Assembly: GCF_005222705.1 (NCBI RefSeq)
Contig: NZ_STGF01000009.1
Coordinates: forward strand, 180,976-244,975
DNA: 64,000 bases
Source: Paenibacillus sp. SY21-1
GTDB taxonomy: Bacteria > Bacillota > Bacilli > Paenibacillales > Paenibacillaceae
Direction of reading: 5' to 3'
Under the pieces are notes generated by a model. That model saw nothing but the letters and a program-made list of their open reading frames with translations, ran no database searches and had not been told where the DNA came from. Below are positions 1 through 7,931 of the stretch, in pieces. Made by a program: the position numbers and the translations under genes. Within the stretch, counting starts at the first letter, position 1, and every line of letters begins with the position of its first letter.

Positions 1-45
1 GTTGATCGGGCCATACAGGTTAGCGATGCATTAACGTCCAAATAG
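1..45 (+). CDS. 3' end of an unidentified upstream gene (partial)
   Basis: A frame is open from the first base and stops at TAG 43-45, giving a 14-residue tail (ends DALTSK). A rho-independent terminator follows within 10 bases, which is what the end of a real gene looks like. Too little is present to name the product, and chance openness over 14 codons cannot be excluded. Confidence 0.35.
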   Translation, partial: VDRAIQVSDALTSK

Positions 46-52
46 AGGGGAA

Positions 53-100
53 ACCCGCGCTCGAACGGTATGAAGCCGCTTTGGGCGCGGGCTTTCGTTT
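53..100 (+). terminator. Rho-independent terminator of the upstream gene
   Basis: CCCGCGC (54-60) pairs with GCGCGGG (85-91), with extra pairing possible in the loop, followed by the T-rich stretch CTTTCGTTT. Confidence 0.7.
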
Positions 101-256
101 AAGGAAGTTAACCAATTCGGCGCGGAAGTGTCACATTTTCAACATGGCTTTTGCCAAATGTTATGGCTATAATTGAACTGTTGCTGACGGCTAAAGGTTG
201 AAAAAGCTCAAAATCTGTCGTTTGCACTATTCATATTGAAACTAGGTGATTCTAAC

Positions 257-1180
257 ATGGTAACGAAACGGTTTCGCGTGCTGGCCATTATTACGTTTAT
301 CGGCATGCTGATTGTGCTGCTTGGCGGAGCGCTCGTAACGAATACGGAATCCGGCCGCGGCTGCGGCGATGATTGGCCGCTATGCCACGGCAAGTTTATT
401 CCCGCTTATACGCTTGAATCGATGATTGAATATATGCATCGCTTAACAAGCGGCATTGTCGGGCTACTGGTGCTTGCAACGGTTATTTCGGTATTTCTGA
501 AATACAGAGCCAATAAAACCGCCTACAAGGAACCGATGTTCTATACAGCCGGCGCCCTTCTGTTCACGATCATTCAAGCGTTATTGGGAGCTGCGGCAGT
601 CAAATGGTATCAGTCCCCTCCCGTTATGGCTATTCATTTCGGCATTTCGTTGATTGCCGTCGCTTTTACCCTGTTGCTTGTCATTTGGACGTATCGGGCG
701 AAGCGCGGCGTTCCACCCGTTTATACGGTACCGAGATCGGTTTTCTCACGGGTGCTTGCTCTTGCCGTATATTTGTACGTTGTTGTCTATCTGGGTGCAT
801 TTTTGCGGCATACGGACTCGGGCGGCGGTTGTCTGGACTGGCCGCTATGCAATGGACAAGTTATACCGGAAATGGGCGGCGCCGCCGGGCTGGTCTTTAT
901 TCACCGCGTCGCAGCGCTTATTCTGGGAATCAGCCTTGTGCTTCTGTACCTGCACATCCGCAAAGTGAGCAATCCGGAGGCGGGACTTACCAAATCGGCA
1001 GGCTGGGCGGTCGTGCTTGTGTTTACGCAAGTTATGAGCGGCGCGCTGCTTACGTGGACGATTACGAATGAAGATGTATTTATTTTTACGAATTTGCTGC
1101 ATAACTTGATCGTAACTGCTCTTTTTAGCATTATCGCCGACGTGCTCGTTCGTTCTTGGCGCTTCAGCCGTCGCACATGA
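257..1180 (+). CDS. ctaA: Heme A synthase (CtaA/Cox15 family)
   Basis: Integral membrane enzyme that oxidises the heme O methyl group to make heme A for cytochrome aa3 oxidase. The 307-residue protein has about eight hydrophobic segments and the family's four conserved histidines (in MHRLTSG, AIHFG, IHRVAAL, LLHNL). Both extracytoplasmic cysteine pairs typical of Bacillus CtaA are present: C36/C43 in GRGCGDDWPLC and a second pair in GGGCLDWPLC. ATG 257 is chosen because AGGTGA lies 8 bases upstream; an in-frame ATG at 236 has no such site. The usual ctaB/cta oxidase genes are not next to it here; a terminator separates it from the following HEPN gene. Confidence 0.95.
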   Translation: MVTKRFRVLAIITFIGMLIVLLGGALVTNTESGRGCGDDWPLCHGKFIPAYTLESMIEYMHRLTSGIVGLLVLATVISVFLKYRANKTAYKEPMFYTAGALLFTIIQALLGAAAVKWYQSPPVMAIHFGISLIAVAFTLLLVIWTYRAKRGVPPVYTVPRSVFSRVLALAVYLYVVVYLGAFLRHTDSGGGCLDWPLCNGQVIPEMGGAAGLVFIHRVAALILGISLVLLYLHIRKVSNPEAGLTKSAGWAVVLVFTQVMSGALLTWTITNEDVFIFTNLLHNLIVTALFSIIADVLVRSWRFSRRT

Positions 1181-1187
1181 TCATGCT

Positions 1188-1217
1188 CGCCCCGCCCGCT
1201 TTGCGAGCGGGGCGTCA
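1188..1217 (+). terminator. Terminator after ctaA
   Basis: CGCCCCGC (1188-1195) pairs with GCGGGGCG (1207-1214); a T-rich stretch (TCATTCTATTTTT) follows. Confidence 0.65.
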
Positions 1218-1247
1218 TTCTATTTTTAGGTAAAGGAGAATACGCGG

Positions 1248-1955
1248 ATGCTGCGATCACTGTTCAATGAACAACCAAGAGCTGCGGAAGGGACACTCGC
1301 AGAAACGTTTCGTGCGATGGAGCAGTTCGCTTCCCTGCTGTCTAAACGTATCGAAGCGGGCGAGGATCGCGACTATAAGCTGCGCAAGTTTGAAATTTGG
1401 ACGCTTGGCTTGCAGGCGGCGCTCGATGAGCTGGAACAGAGCCATTACGCGGCTTTGCGCTATCAGAAGCTGATATCGTCCGTTTCAGTCAAGCAAATGA
1501 CAGATACCGAACGAATGAATTATAATCGATATATCTATTATGATAAAAATGGTTTTATCCGCGTTTTTTCCCTGCTGGACAAGCTGGGCACACTGCTGAA
1601 TGAGCTGCTTGGCATGCGAACGGAGCGTGTAAAAGCCCACTTTTCCTATTTCACGGTTTTGCGTGTCATGCGGGAGCGCAAGGCTCATCCGGAGCTTACC
1701 TGGAAGCTGAACGACGTGAAGGAGAAGTACAAGGAAGCGATCGGGCGCTTGCGGAAGCGGAGAAATACGGAAATTCATTATATGAATTCCGAAATGCACG
1801 ATGATTTGATCCAAAGCCAACGTATGTATGGAGCCGAAATATATTTGGAGAACGTTGCCGAGCAATCGGGCGATCTGACATGCGGCCTGCAGATGGCGAT
1901 GGAGTCGCTGCGGCTTACCTTTCAATATGCATGCGTTCTCATGAGGAAAAAATAA
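1248..1955 (+). CDS. HEPN-type protein, Cthe_2314-like
   Basis: Largely alpha-helical 235-residue protein with no signal peptide. Residues 172-177 read R-NTEI-H, an RX4H motif as used by HEPN ribonucleases, followed by Y178; the whole sequence resembles the Cthe_2314-like HEPN family found in Firmicutes. HEPN proteins often cleave RNA, but this subfamily has no function known to me. ATG 1248 has AAAGGAG 8-9 bases upstream. The SDR gene begins 27 bases after its stop, so they may be co-transcribed. No nucleotidyltransferase (MNT) partner is adjacent, so a classic HEPN-MNT toxin-antitoxin pair is not supported. Family assignment is from recall of sequence pattern. Confidence 0.6.
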   Translation: MLRSLFNEQPRAAEGTLAETFRAMEQFASLLSKRIEAGEDRDYKLRKFEIWTLGLQAALDELEQSHYAALRYQKLISSVSVKQMTDTERMNYNRYIYYDKNGFIRVFSLLDKLGTLLNELLGMRTERVKAHFSYFTVLRVMRERKAHPELTWKLNDVKEKYKEAIGRLRKRRNTEIHYMNSEMHDDLIQSQRMYGAEIYLENVAEQSGDLTCGLQMAMESLRLTFQYACVLMRKK

Positions 1956-1982
1956 CCATCTTTCCTGGGAGGAGACGGTTTC

Positions 1983-2762
1983 GTGGAGCTAAAGGGGAAA
2001 ACGGCATTAGTGACAGGCAGCGCCAAGGGGCTGGGCAAACGGACGGCGCTCCAGCTTGCCGAACAAGGCTGCCGTTTGATAATTAATTACCGGGAAAGCG
2101 GGCCGGAAGCAGAACTGGTCAAACGTCAAATTGAACAGCTTGGCGGCGAGGCGATTACGGTCCAGGCGGACATTACGGAGACGGCAGGTGTGGAGAAGCT
2201 GGCGGAAGTAGCGGAAAGCTGGTCAGGCGGTGTTGACATACTCGTCAACAATGCCGGACCGTTTGTCCGCAAGCGCAAGCTGTTTAGCGAATATGACGAG
2301 GAGACGATTATAAGGCTGCTTCACGGAAACCTGTTAAGCGTTATGCTGCTGGACCACAAGCTCCTGCCTCATATGCGCGAGCGGGGCTGGGGCCGCATTA
2401 TCCATTTTGGGTTCGGCCACGCCAATGAGGCCCGGGCTTGGCCGCATCGCGCGGTATATGCCGCTGCCAAGACGGGGCTGGTATCGTTCACCAAGTCGCT
2501 TGCCGTAGAGGAAGCGCCAAACGGCATAACCGTCAATCTGATCGGGCCGGGAGATATTCGAGGAGATAACAAGGAACGCTCCATCAGCGAGGTTATGCAT
2601 GAGCATGATCTGGATTCTCCGGTCGGTCGTCCTGGCGCCGGCGAGGACGTAGCTCGCGTTGTATTATTCCTGTGCCAGTCGGACTCCGCCTTTTTGACAG
2701 GCAACGTGATCGACGTAACCGGCGGCTTCGACCCGATCCGAGCGAACATCAAGGGCATGTAG
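1983..2762 (+). CDS. SDR family oxidoreductase, atypical active site
   Basis: Classical short-chain dehydrogenase/reductase length (259 aa) with a Rossmann cofactor motif TGSAKGLG (11-18), NNAG (89-92) and Y159-X3-K163 (YAAAK). The C-terminal FLTGNVIDVTGGF is typical of the family. The usual catalytic Ser, about 13 residues before the Tyr, is not seen: that strand reads HFGFGHANEA (141-150). The enzyme may therefore be altered or non-catalytic. GTG 1983 is preceded by GGGAGGAG. Substrate unknown. Confidence 0.85.
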   Translation: MELKGKTALVTGSAKGLGKRTALQLAEQGCRLIINYRESGPEAELVKRQIEQLGGEAITVQADITETAGVEKLAEVAESWSGGVDILVNNAGPFVRKRKLFSEYDEETIIRLLHGNLLSVMLLDHKLLPHMRERGWGRIIHFGFGHANEARAWPHRAVYAAAKTGLVSFTKSLAVEEAPNGITVNLIGPGDIRGDNKERSISEVMHEHDLDSPVGRPGAGEDVARVVLFLCQSDSAFLTGNVIDVTGGFDPIRANIKGM

Positions 2763-2814
2763 CGGTCCGTTGATTCCGCGCTCCGTTTTAGGTAAAAATA
2801 GCCGGCCTATGACA

Positions 2815-2876
2815 AAAAGAGTCTTGCCTTGCGGATGGAGCGCTGCTCCAGCCGGTTCAGGCAAGACTCTTCTTCC
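2815..2876. terminator. Bidirectional terminator after the SDR gene
   Basis: AAGAGTCTTGCCT pairs with AGGCAAGACTCTT, with a nested GGAGC/GCTCC hairpin; an A tract lies on the left and T-rich sequence on the right. Confidence 0.8.
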
Positions 2877-2928
2877 AACTAGAAGAAAGTATACGTTTCA
2901 CATGCGTATTCCGCCAGTGCAAAACGTC

Positions 2929-2963
2929 AGCGGCTGCCGACACATTGAGTGGCGGCAGCCGCT
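2929..2963 (-). terminator. Probable terminator of the NifU-like gene
   Basis: AGCGGCTGCC (2929-2938) pairs with GGCAGCCGCT (2954-2963). It lies just beyond the 3' end of the minus-strand gene ending at 3003; the T content after the stem on that strand is modest (GACGTTTTG). Confidence 0.5.
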
Positions 2964-3002
2964 TAACGATGATTAAAGGCCGCCGGCCCCGTCATACGTT
3001 TC

Positions 3003-3248
3003 TTAGAATACTTGAACGACTTCAACGACGCCGTCTACTTCTTCAAGCAGCGCGCGCTCAATACCGGCTTTAAGTGTAATTGTCGAGCTAGGGCAGCTAC
3101 CGCATGCACCCATCAGGCGCAGCTTGATAATGCCATCCTCTACATCAACAAGTTCCACGTCGCCGCCGTCGCGTTGCAGGAACGGACGAAGCTTATCCAG
3201 CACGTCAAGAACTTCATCGTACATGGTGTCTTGTGTTTGTTCACTCAT
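3003..3248 (-). CDS. NifU-like Fe-S scaffold domain protein (YutI type)
   Basis: An 81-residue protein made of the NifU C-terminal domain alone, a carrier of nascent Fe-S clusters in the cytoplasm. The cluster motif CxxC is C49-GS-C52 in GACGSCPSS. In Bacillus subtilis yutI, yuzB and yutJ are neighbours, the same set as here. It is divergent from yuzB, sharing an 86-base intergenic region. Confidence 0.9.
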   Translation of the reverse strand: MSEQTQDTMYDEVLDVLDKLRPFLQRDGGDVELVDVEDGIIKLRLMGACGSCPSSTITLKAGIERALLEEVDGVVEVVQVF

Positions 3249-3334
3249 TGCAATCAGCTCCCTTCTCCCCTATTATAGTACAAAGCAAAGCAATTGAAAA
3301 TGGATAGTAACTGAGTAAAGTTGGGTGAAGCCAA

Positions 3335-3607
3335 ATGTTTAAACCGATGATTGAATTTTGTGCAGGCAATATGCATCATGGAACGGATCAAATCATGCAG
3401 CGCTTCGAGCAGGACGAGCGCTTCGAGGTAGTCGAATACGGCTGTCTCGGCAATTGCGGCGAATGTTATTTAAACCCGTTCGCACTTGTGGACGGCGCGA
3501 TTGTCTCGGCGGAAACGGCCGATGAGCTGTATGATCAAGTGCTGAAGGCGCTGGATCAGCAAAAAGCGGATCAACAGGCGCTGGATAAGCTGCTGGACGA
3601 TATGTAG
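3335..3607 (+). CDS. yuzB: YuzB family protein (DUF1450)
   Basis: A 90-residue cytoplasmic protein with the family pattern IEFCAGN near the start and GCLGNCGECY at about 36-45. The three close cysteines look like a metal or Fe-S binding loop, but the function is not established. It lies between NifU-like and YutJ-like genes, as in Bacillus. The C-terminal 20 residues are charged and probably flexible. Confidence 0.9.
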   Translation: MFKPMIEFCAGNMHHGTDQIMQRFEQDERFEVVEYGCLGNCGECYLNPFALVDGAIVSAETADELYDQVLKALDQQKADQQALDKLLDDM

Positions 3608-3722
3608 CTCATCCTGCGTCGATTATTTCCGTTTTCCTTCCGAGCGCTTTCGGTAATCTTTTTCGTGCTTGGGCTAAAAGACGCCAAAGGCGACCGGGCA
3701 AGTCTTGCCGCTCCCGGCGATA

Positions 3723-4790
3723 TTAGCCGAGGTGGCGCTTGGAGCGCCACAGCACGCCGCTTTTGACGAGCCTTGGCACACGCCCCATAATCGGTGTGCC
3801 GCCCATAAGGCCAAAGCCGCTTTTTTTGCCGAGCGAGCCCAGTACGCCCTTCAGCTTTAGTTTGCCCAGGCGAGGGGTTTTGTCATGCCAGATCGCTTGC
3901 AGCACCTCGGCAATCTGTTTCCCCTGAGCGCCGGCCGCTTGTCCGCTTGGCGACAGCGGCAGCGCGGCGCAATCTCCGACGACAAAAATGTTCGTATGAT
4001 CCGGAAGCTGATGATACTCATTAAGAAGCAGTCTGCCTTGATTGTCTTTCGGCAGCATGAGGCCCTGCACAAGCTCAACAGGCTGGATGCCTGCCGTCCA
4101 TACCGTAACATCCGTATAGATGGGGCTGGAGGAATGGCTGTCATGGAGAATGCCGCCTTCAAGCTTATGCAGTGCGACATTGCCGAGCATGTCTACCTGA
4201 TGCTCCGTGAACCACTCCGAAACGAACGATTGGAGCTTGCCGGGAAAAGCCGACAGCACGCTTGGCCCGCGATCGATAATACGGATATTGAGATCCGGGC
4301 GGCTTTCGCGCAGCTCGGCGGCAACCTCGACTCCGCTTAATCCACCGCCGACGATGGAAACCTGGCCGTAAGGTTTAACATCGTTCAGCAGCGCATATGT
4401 TCGTCTTGCGGCCGAAAAGGTTTGGATGCTTGTCGAATATTGCTCGGCGCCATCGATGCCATGATATTTGTCCGTGCATCCCAGCCCGATAACCAGCCAG
4501 TCGTAGCTGATCGGCTCCCGGACGTCTAGCAGCACCAGCTGCCGCTCCAGATCAAGCCCGGTTACCTCGCCGTAGGCCAGAGACAAACGATCGTGAACGG
4601 GGAATTTCACTCGCAGCTCGAGGTCCGATACGGTTCCGGCGGCAAGCGCATAGTATTCGGTTTTAAGTCCTTGAAACGGCATTCGATCGACCAGCACAAT
4701 GGAAACGTCGCGAGGGAGCTGCTTTTCCAGCAGCTCGTCGGCAATGGCCAAGCCGCCATAGCCACCGCCCAAAATAACTAATTTTCTCAT
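3723..4790 (-). CDS. yutJ: NADH dehydrogenase-like flavoprotein (YutJ type)
   Basis: A 355-residue FAD/NAD(P)-dependent pyridine nucleotide-disulfide oxidoreductase of the type II NADH dehydrogenase superfamily. The N-terminal FAD motif is GGGYGG, a second dinucleotide motif is GGGLSGVEVA, and the C-terminal FAD-contact motif is FVVGDCAALP. No transmembrane helix is seen; such enzymes bind the membrane peripherally. A second, more canonical NDH-2 is at 31025, so this paralogue may act on a different acceptor. ATG 4790 has a GAGG site 5 bases upstream. Confidence 0.85.
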   Translation of the reverse strand: MRKLVILGGGYGGLAIADELLEKQLPRDVSIVLVDRMPFQGLKTEYYALAAGTVSDLELRVKFPVHDRLSLAYGEVTGLDLERQLVLLDVREPISYDWLVIGLGCTDKYHGIDGAEQYSTSIQTFSAARRTYALLNDVKPYGQVSIVGGGLSGVEVAAELRESRPDLNIRIIDRGPSVLSAFPGKLQSFVSEWFTEHQVDMLGNVALHKLEGGILHDSHSSSPIYTDVTVWTAGIQPVELVQGLMLPKDNQGRLLLNEYHQLPDHTNIFVVGDCAALPLSPSGQAAGAQGKQIAEVLQAIWHDKTPRLGKLKLKGVLGSLGKKSGFGLMGGTPIMGRVPRLVKSGVLWRSKRHLG

Positions 4791-4854
4791 TAGGTCCTCA
4801 ACTCCACACTTCTCGATGGTTGTATATAATTTATGTCTCTAATCGGTGGATTAC

Positions 4855-5958
4855 TCACTCGTATACTTTAATTTCATTGTAAAAGGTATCCCGCTCGACA
4901 GGAATGCGGCCTGCGCCCTTGATCAGCCAGATCAGATCCTCGCGGGTAATGCCCTCAGGTGTGAGCGCGCCTGCGGCATGGCTGATTTTCTCCTTGACGA
5001 TCGTGCCATGGGCATCGTCAGCCCCCATCGTTAAGGCAACCTGTGTCAGCTGCACGCCGATATTAATGAAATACGCTTTAATATGGTCAAAATTGTCGAG
5101 CATTAGACGGCTGATCGCAATGGTCTTCAAGTCCTCAAAAGCGGAGTTGCGGCGGCGAATGCCGGCTCTCGGGTTAATCGGCTGCATCGACAGCGGAATG
5201 AATACCTGGAAGCCGTTCGTTTCATCCTGAAGCTCGCGAATTTGCATCATATGGCGGATGCGATCCTCTTTGGTTTCAATCGAGCCGTACAGCATCGTCG
5301 TATGGGTGCGCAGGCCCAGCTCATGAGCAGTCCGGTGAACCTGCAAATATTCGCTGACATCGGCTTTGGTTACACGCATTTTTTTGCGGTAATGGTCGGA
5401 CAAAATTTCCGCACCGCCGCCGGTGAGCGACTCCAAGCCGGCTTTGATCAGTTCCTCCAGCACTTCCTTATACGGGAGACCGCTTATTCTGGAGAAGAAA
5501 TCGATTTCGGCCGCCGTGTAAGCTTTGAGCGTAACATTCGGATATTTCGCCTTCAGCGCTTTGAGCGAATCGACATAATATTGGAACGGAACATGCGGAT
5601 TGTGGCCGCCGACAATATGGAATTCGCGAACGCCCGGGTGTATGTGCTGCTCCACATATTCGATCATTTGCTCGCCGCTAAGCGTATAAGCGCCATCCTG
5701 GCCTTCATCCTTGCGGAAATTGCAAAATGCGCAATGCGCTTCGCATACATTAGTAAAGTACAAGCTCATATTTTCAATAAAATAAACCTTTTTGCCGTTT
5801 TTGCGAAGCGCAACTTCATTGGCCAATTGTCCGATCGTAAGCAGATCGTCGGACTGGTATAAGAAAACACCATCCTCCAGCGTCAAACGCTGGCCATGAC
5901 GCACTTTTTCAATGATGTGCTGCATTTGTGAGCCTTCTGTCGGAATTACGACGTTCAT
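4855..5958 (-). CDS. mqnE: Radical SAM aminofutalosine synthase
   Basis: A 367-residue radical-SAM enzyme with the cluster motif CX3CX2C at C72, C76 and C79 (CEAHCAFC). The pattern FTNVCEAHCAFC plus the C-terminal HAAGA and GRIPVERDT matches MqnE, the step of the futalosine menaquinone pathway that joins an enolpyruvyl-benzoate derivative to a SAM-derived adenosine. ATG 5958 is used because CAGGAGGC lies 6 bases before it; an in-frame extension to 6129 has no such site. No other mqn gene is in the window. MqnC is the main alternative, but the HAAGA region fits MqnE better. Confidence 0.85.
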   Translation of the reverse strand: MNVVIPTEGSQMQHIIEKVRHGQRLTLEDGVFLYQSDDLLTIGQLANEVALRKNGKKVYFIENMSLYFTNVCEAHCAFCNFRKDEGQDGAYTLSGEQMIEYVEQHIHPGVREFHIVGGHNPHVPFQYYVDSLKALKAKYPNVTLKAYTAAEIDFFSRISGLPYKEVLEELIKAGLESLTGGGAEILSDHYRKKMRVTKADVSEYLQVHRTAHELGLRTHTTMLYGSIETKEDRIRHMMQIRELQDETNGFQVFIPLSMQPINPRAGIRRRNSAFEDLKTIAISRLMLDNFDHIKAYFINIGVQLTQVALTMGADDAHGTIVKEKISHAAGALTPEGITREDLIWLIKGAGRIPVERDTFYNEIKVYE

Positions 5959-6199
5959 GGCGGAGCCTCCTGAAAAGTTCAAATTGTGAAAAAAATAACT
6001 TGTTTTTCCGATAAAGAAACTGTAACTATTATAAACCTCCTGCATGACAGGGGCAATAAGAAAAGCATTTGGCTGGAAGTTACTGGGCATCGGCTGGCCG
6101 GGCATCCTGCTCTTGAGCGTATGGTCCAACTGGAGTATACTATAAACAAGTAAGTGATTTTTTTTTGAAGAACCAGTAGGCTAAACGGAGGGATGTCAC

Positions 6200-6562
6200 A
6201 TGATTACGATCAGTGAACTTGCATCTGACAAAATAAAAGAAATGCTCGAGGAAGAGGGAACGCCGGACATGTTCCTGCGCGTTGGCGTCAAGGAGGGCGG
6301 CTGCAGCGGCTTCTCTTACGGCATGGGCTTTGACGACGAGCAGAAGGAAGGCGACCGCGAGCTTGAGTCGGGCGGATTGAAGGTTGTCGTTGACGAGGAG
6401 AGCGTTAAGTATTTGAACGGTCTTGTCATTGATTTCAAGGAATCCGCGATGGGCGGCGGCTTTACGATCGAGAATCCCAACGCGAGCGCGACTTGCGGCT
6501 GCGGAAGCTCGTTCCGTACGGCGACGGACGCCGGCAAGCCTGCAGCTGCGGGCGAGTGCTAA
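6200..6562 (+). CDS. erpA: HesB/IscA-type Fe-S cluster insertion protein
   Basis: A 120-residue A-type carrier that hands Fe-S clusters to apo-enzymes. The three conserved cysteines are C35 (GGCSGFSY) and C99/C101 (TCGCGSSF). The family ends soon after the CGC motif; the extra tail here (about 19 residues, ending GEC) contains a fourth cysteine at the C-terminus. ATG 6200 follows GGAGGG. Whether it equates to ErpA or SufA cannot be told from sequence alone. Confidence 0.85.
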   Translation: MITISELASDKIKEMLEEEGTPDMFLRVGVKEGGCSGFSYGMGFDDEQKEGDRELESGGLKVVVDEESVKYLNGLVIDFKESAMGGGFTIENPNASATCGCGSSFRTATDAGKPAAAGEC

Positions 6563-6594
6563 GTTTAACCAGCGATAGAACCGATAGGTGCGAC

Positions 6595-6637
6595 AAGCCA
6601 TTGGGCGGATTATGATCCGTTCAATGGCTTTTTCGTT
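6595..6637 (+). terminator. Terminator after the IscA-type gene
   Basis: AAGCCATTG pairs with CAATGGCTT, with inner GGAT/ATCC pairing, followed by TTTTTCGTTT. Confidence 0.8.
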
Positions 6638-6811
6638 TGCAGGGCACCATACGCTTGCACAAATAAGGGCGGAGCCGTCGGCAATTCAGGGAATTCCCTG
6701 ACATACAGCAGACGGCTTGGCGTTTTATAATCAGAATATACCTGAAGCTTGGGGGAAGGGGCCATCAAGACAGCCGCCAAGCAGGAGCACCGTCCGGGAG
6801 GAGGAAACGAG

Positions 6812-7234
6812 ATGTTGAAATCGGATTCACATATCGCGGAAGTTATGGAACGGGTGAAGCAGGAGACGATGAGCGATTTTGTCGGAGTAGGCTTGATGGA
6901 TACGGTCAAACGCAAATTATGCTGGCAATGGGCGGCAGGAAGCATCAGCCAGCGGTCGCTAAAGGTGGAGCAGAAGCCCAATACGGGCCTATCCGGCGCC
7001 GCTCTGCGCTCCGGCCGCCCCGCGAGCATTAGTCACGCCATATCCGACAGGGAGCGCTTCAAGCTCGGCGAGCCTTTGATGCTCGCCGAGCAACTGGTCA
7101 TCGCGGCGGCTGTTCCGATTATGACGGATTCTGGCGAAGCGGGCATCATGCTGCTGGGCAAACGTACGGAAACTCGCTATTCTTCCGAACAATTGGAACG
7201 TATTTTTCTCCAGATTAGCCCAATTGGGTTATAA
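6812..7234 (+). CDS. GAF domain sensor protein, NreA-like
   Basis: A 140-residue single GAF domain with no output domain. Features shared with NreA, the nitrate-binding GAF protein of staphylococci, include the early CWQWAAGS strand, GLSGAALRSGRP and the C-terminal GIMLLGKRT. It lies directly before an NreC-like regulator and a PAS kinase, the same three-component layout as nreABC with the last two genes swapped. ATG 6812 has GGGAGGAGG upstream. Ligand unknown; nitrate is only a suggestion. Confidence 0.65.
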   Translation: MLKSDSHIAEVMERVKQETMSDFVGVGLMDTVKRKLCWQWAAGSISQRSLKVEQKPNTGLSGAALRSGRPASISHAISDRERFKLGEPLMLAEQLVIAAAVPIMTDSGEAGIMLLGKRTETRYSSEQLERIFLQISPIGL

Positions 7235-7277
7235 TAGCCTATAGAGAGAAACACATTCATTGGGAGGGGAAGCTGCA

Positions 7278-7931
7278 GTGATAAAGCTGCTAATATGCGA
7301 CGATCATGCGATGGTCCGTTCAGGGCTGGCCATGCTGCTGCACGGCAAACATGACATTGAGGTCGTAGGGGAAGCTTCGGAAGGCGAAGAGTCGCTCAGA
7401 CTATCGGCCGAGCTGAAGCCGGATGTTGTGCTTATGGATTTAAGCATGCCTCACGGCATGGATGGGATGACGGCTACGACGGAGCTGAAAAAGCTGCTGC
7501 CGGAAATCGCCGTTCTTATTTTGACCATGCACGATGATGATGAATATTTATTTCGGGCAATCGGAGCAGGCGCATCGGGCTATATTCTTAAAAATGCCCC
7601 GCATGACGAGCTGATCAGCGCCATTCAAATGATTGCGGGCGGCAACGCTTATTTGTACCCGACGGCTACCAAACGCCTGATGAGCGAATATTTGTCCAAA
7701 ATGAAAAACGGCGAAGACGCGGGTCCTTATGAAAGCTTGTCCGAGCGGGAAAAGGAGATTTTGGGCTGGATCGCGAAAGGGTACTCGAATAAGGAAATTG
7801 CCGAAAATCTAATCATTAGCGTCAAAACGGTCGAAACGCATAAAAGCCATTTGATGGATAAGCTTGGACTGCGCACGCGGCCCGAGCTCATCCAGTTTGC
7901 GCTTAAGAAGGGACTGCTGCGATTTGAATAA
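7278..7931 (+). CDS. nreC: NarL/NreC-type response regulator
   Basis: A 217-residue two-component regulator: receiver domain (acidic D8/D9, phospho-acceptor D54 in LMDLSMP, K in ILKNAP), then a LuxR-type HTH near 145-205 (LSEREKEI, KEIAENLIISVKTVETH). Blocks such as LTMHDDDEYLF and GYILKNAP closely match NreC, the oxygen/nitrate regulator. GTG 7278 follows GGGAGGGGA. Its stop overlaps the TTG start of the kinase gene, implying translational coupling. Confidence 0.8.
   Translation: MIKLLICDDHAMVRSGLAMLLHGKHDIEVVGEASEGEESLRLSAELKPDVVLMDLSMPHGMDGMTATTELKKLLPEIAVLILTMHDDDEYLFRAIGAGASGYILKNAPHDELISAIQMIAGGNAYLYPTATKRLMSEYLSKMKNGEDAGPYESLSEREKEILGWIAKGYSNKEIAENLIISVKTVETHKSHLMDKLGLRTRPELIQFALKKGLLRFE

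Noticed and set aside
1248..2762. HEPN gene plus neighbour as a toxin-antitoxin pair
   Set aside because: The neighbour is an SDR protein, not a nucleotidyltransferase or antitoxin.
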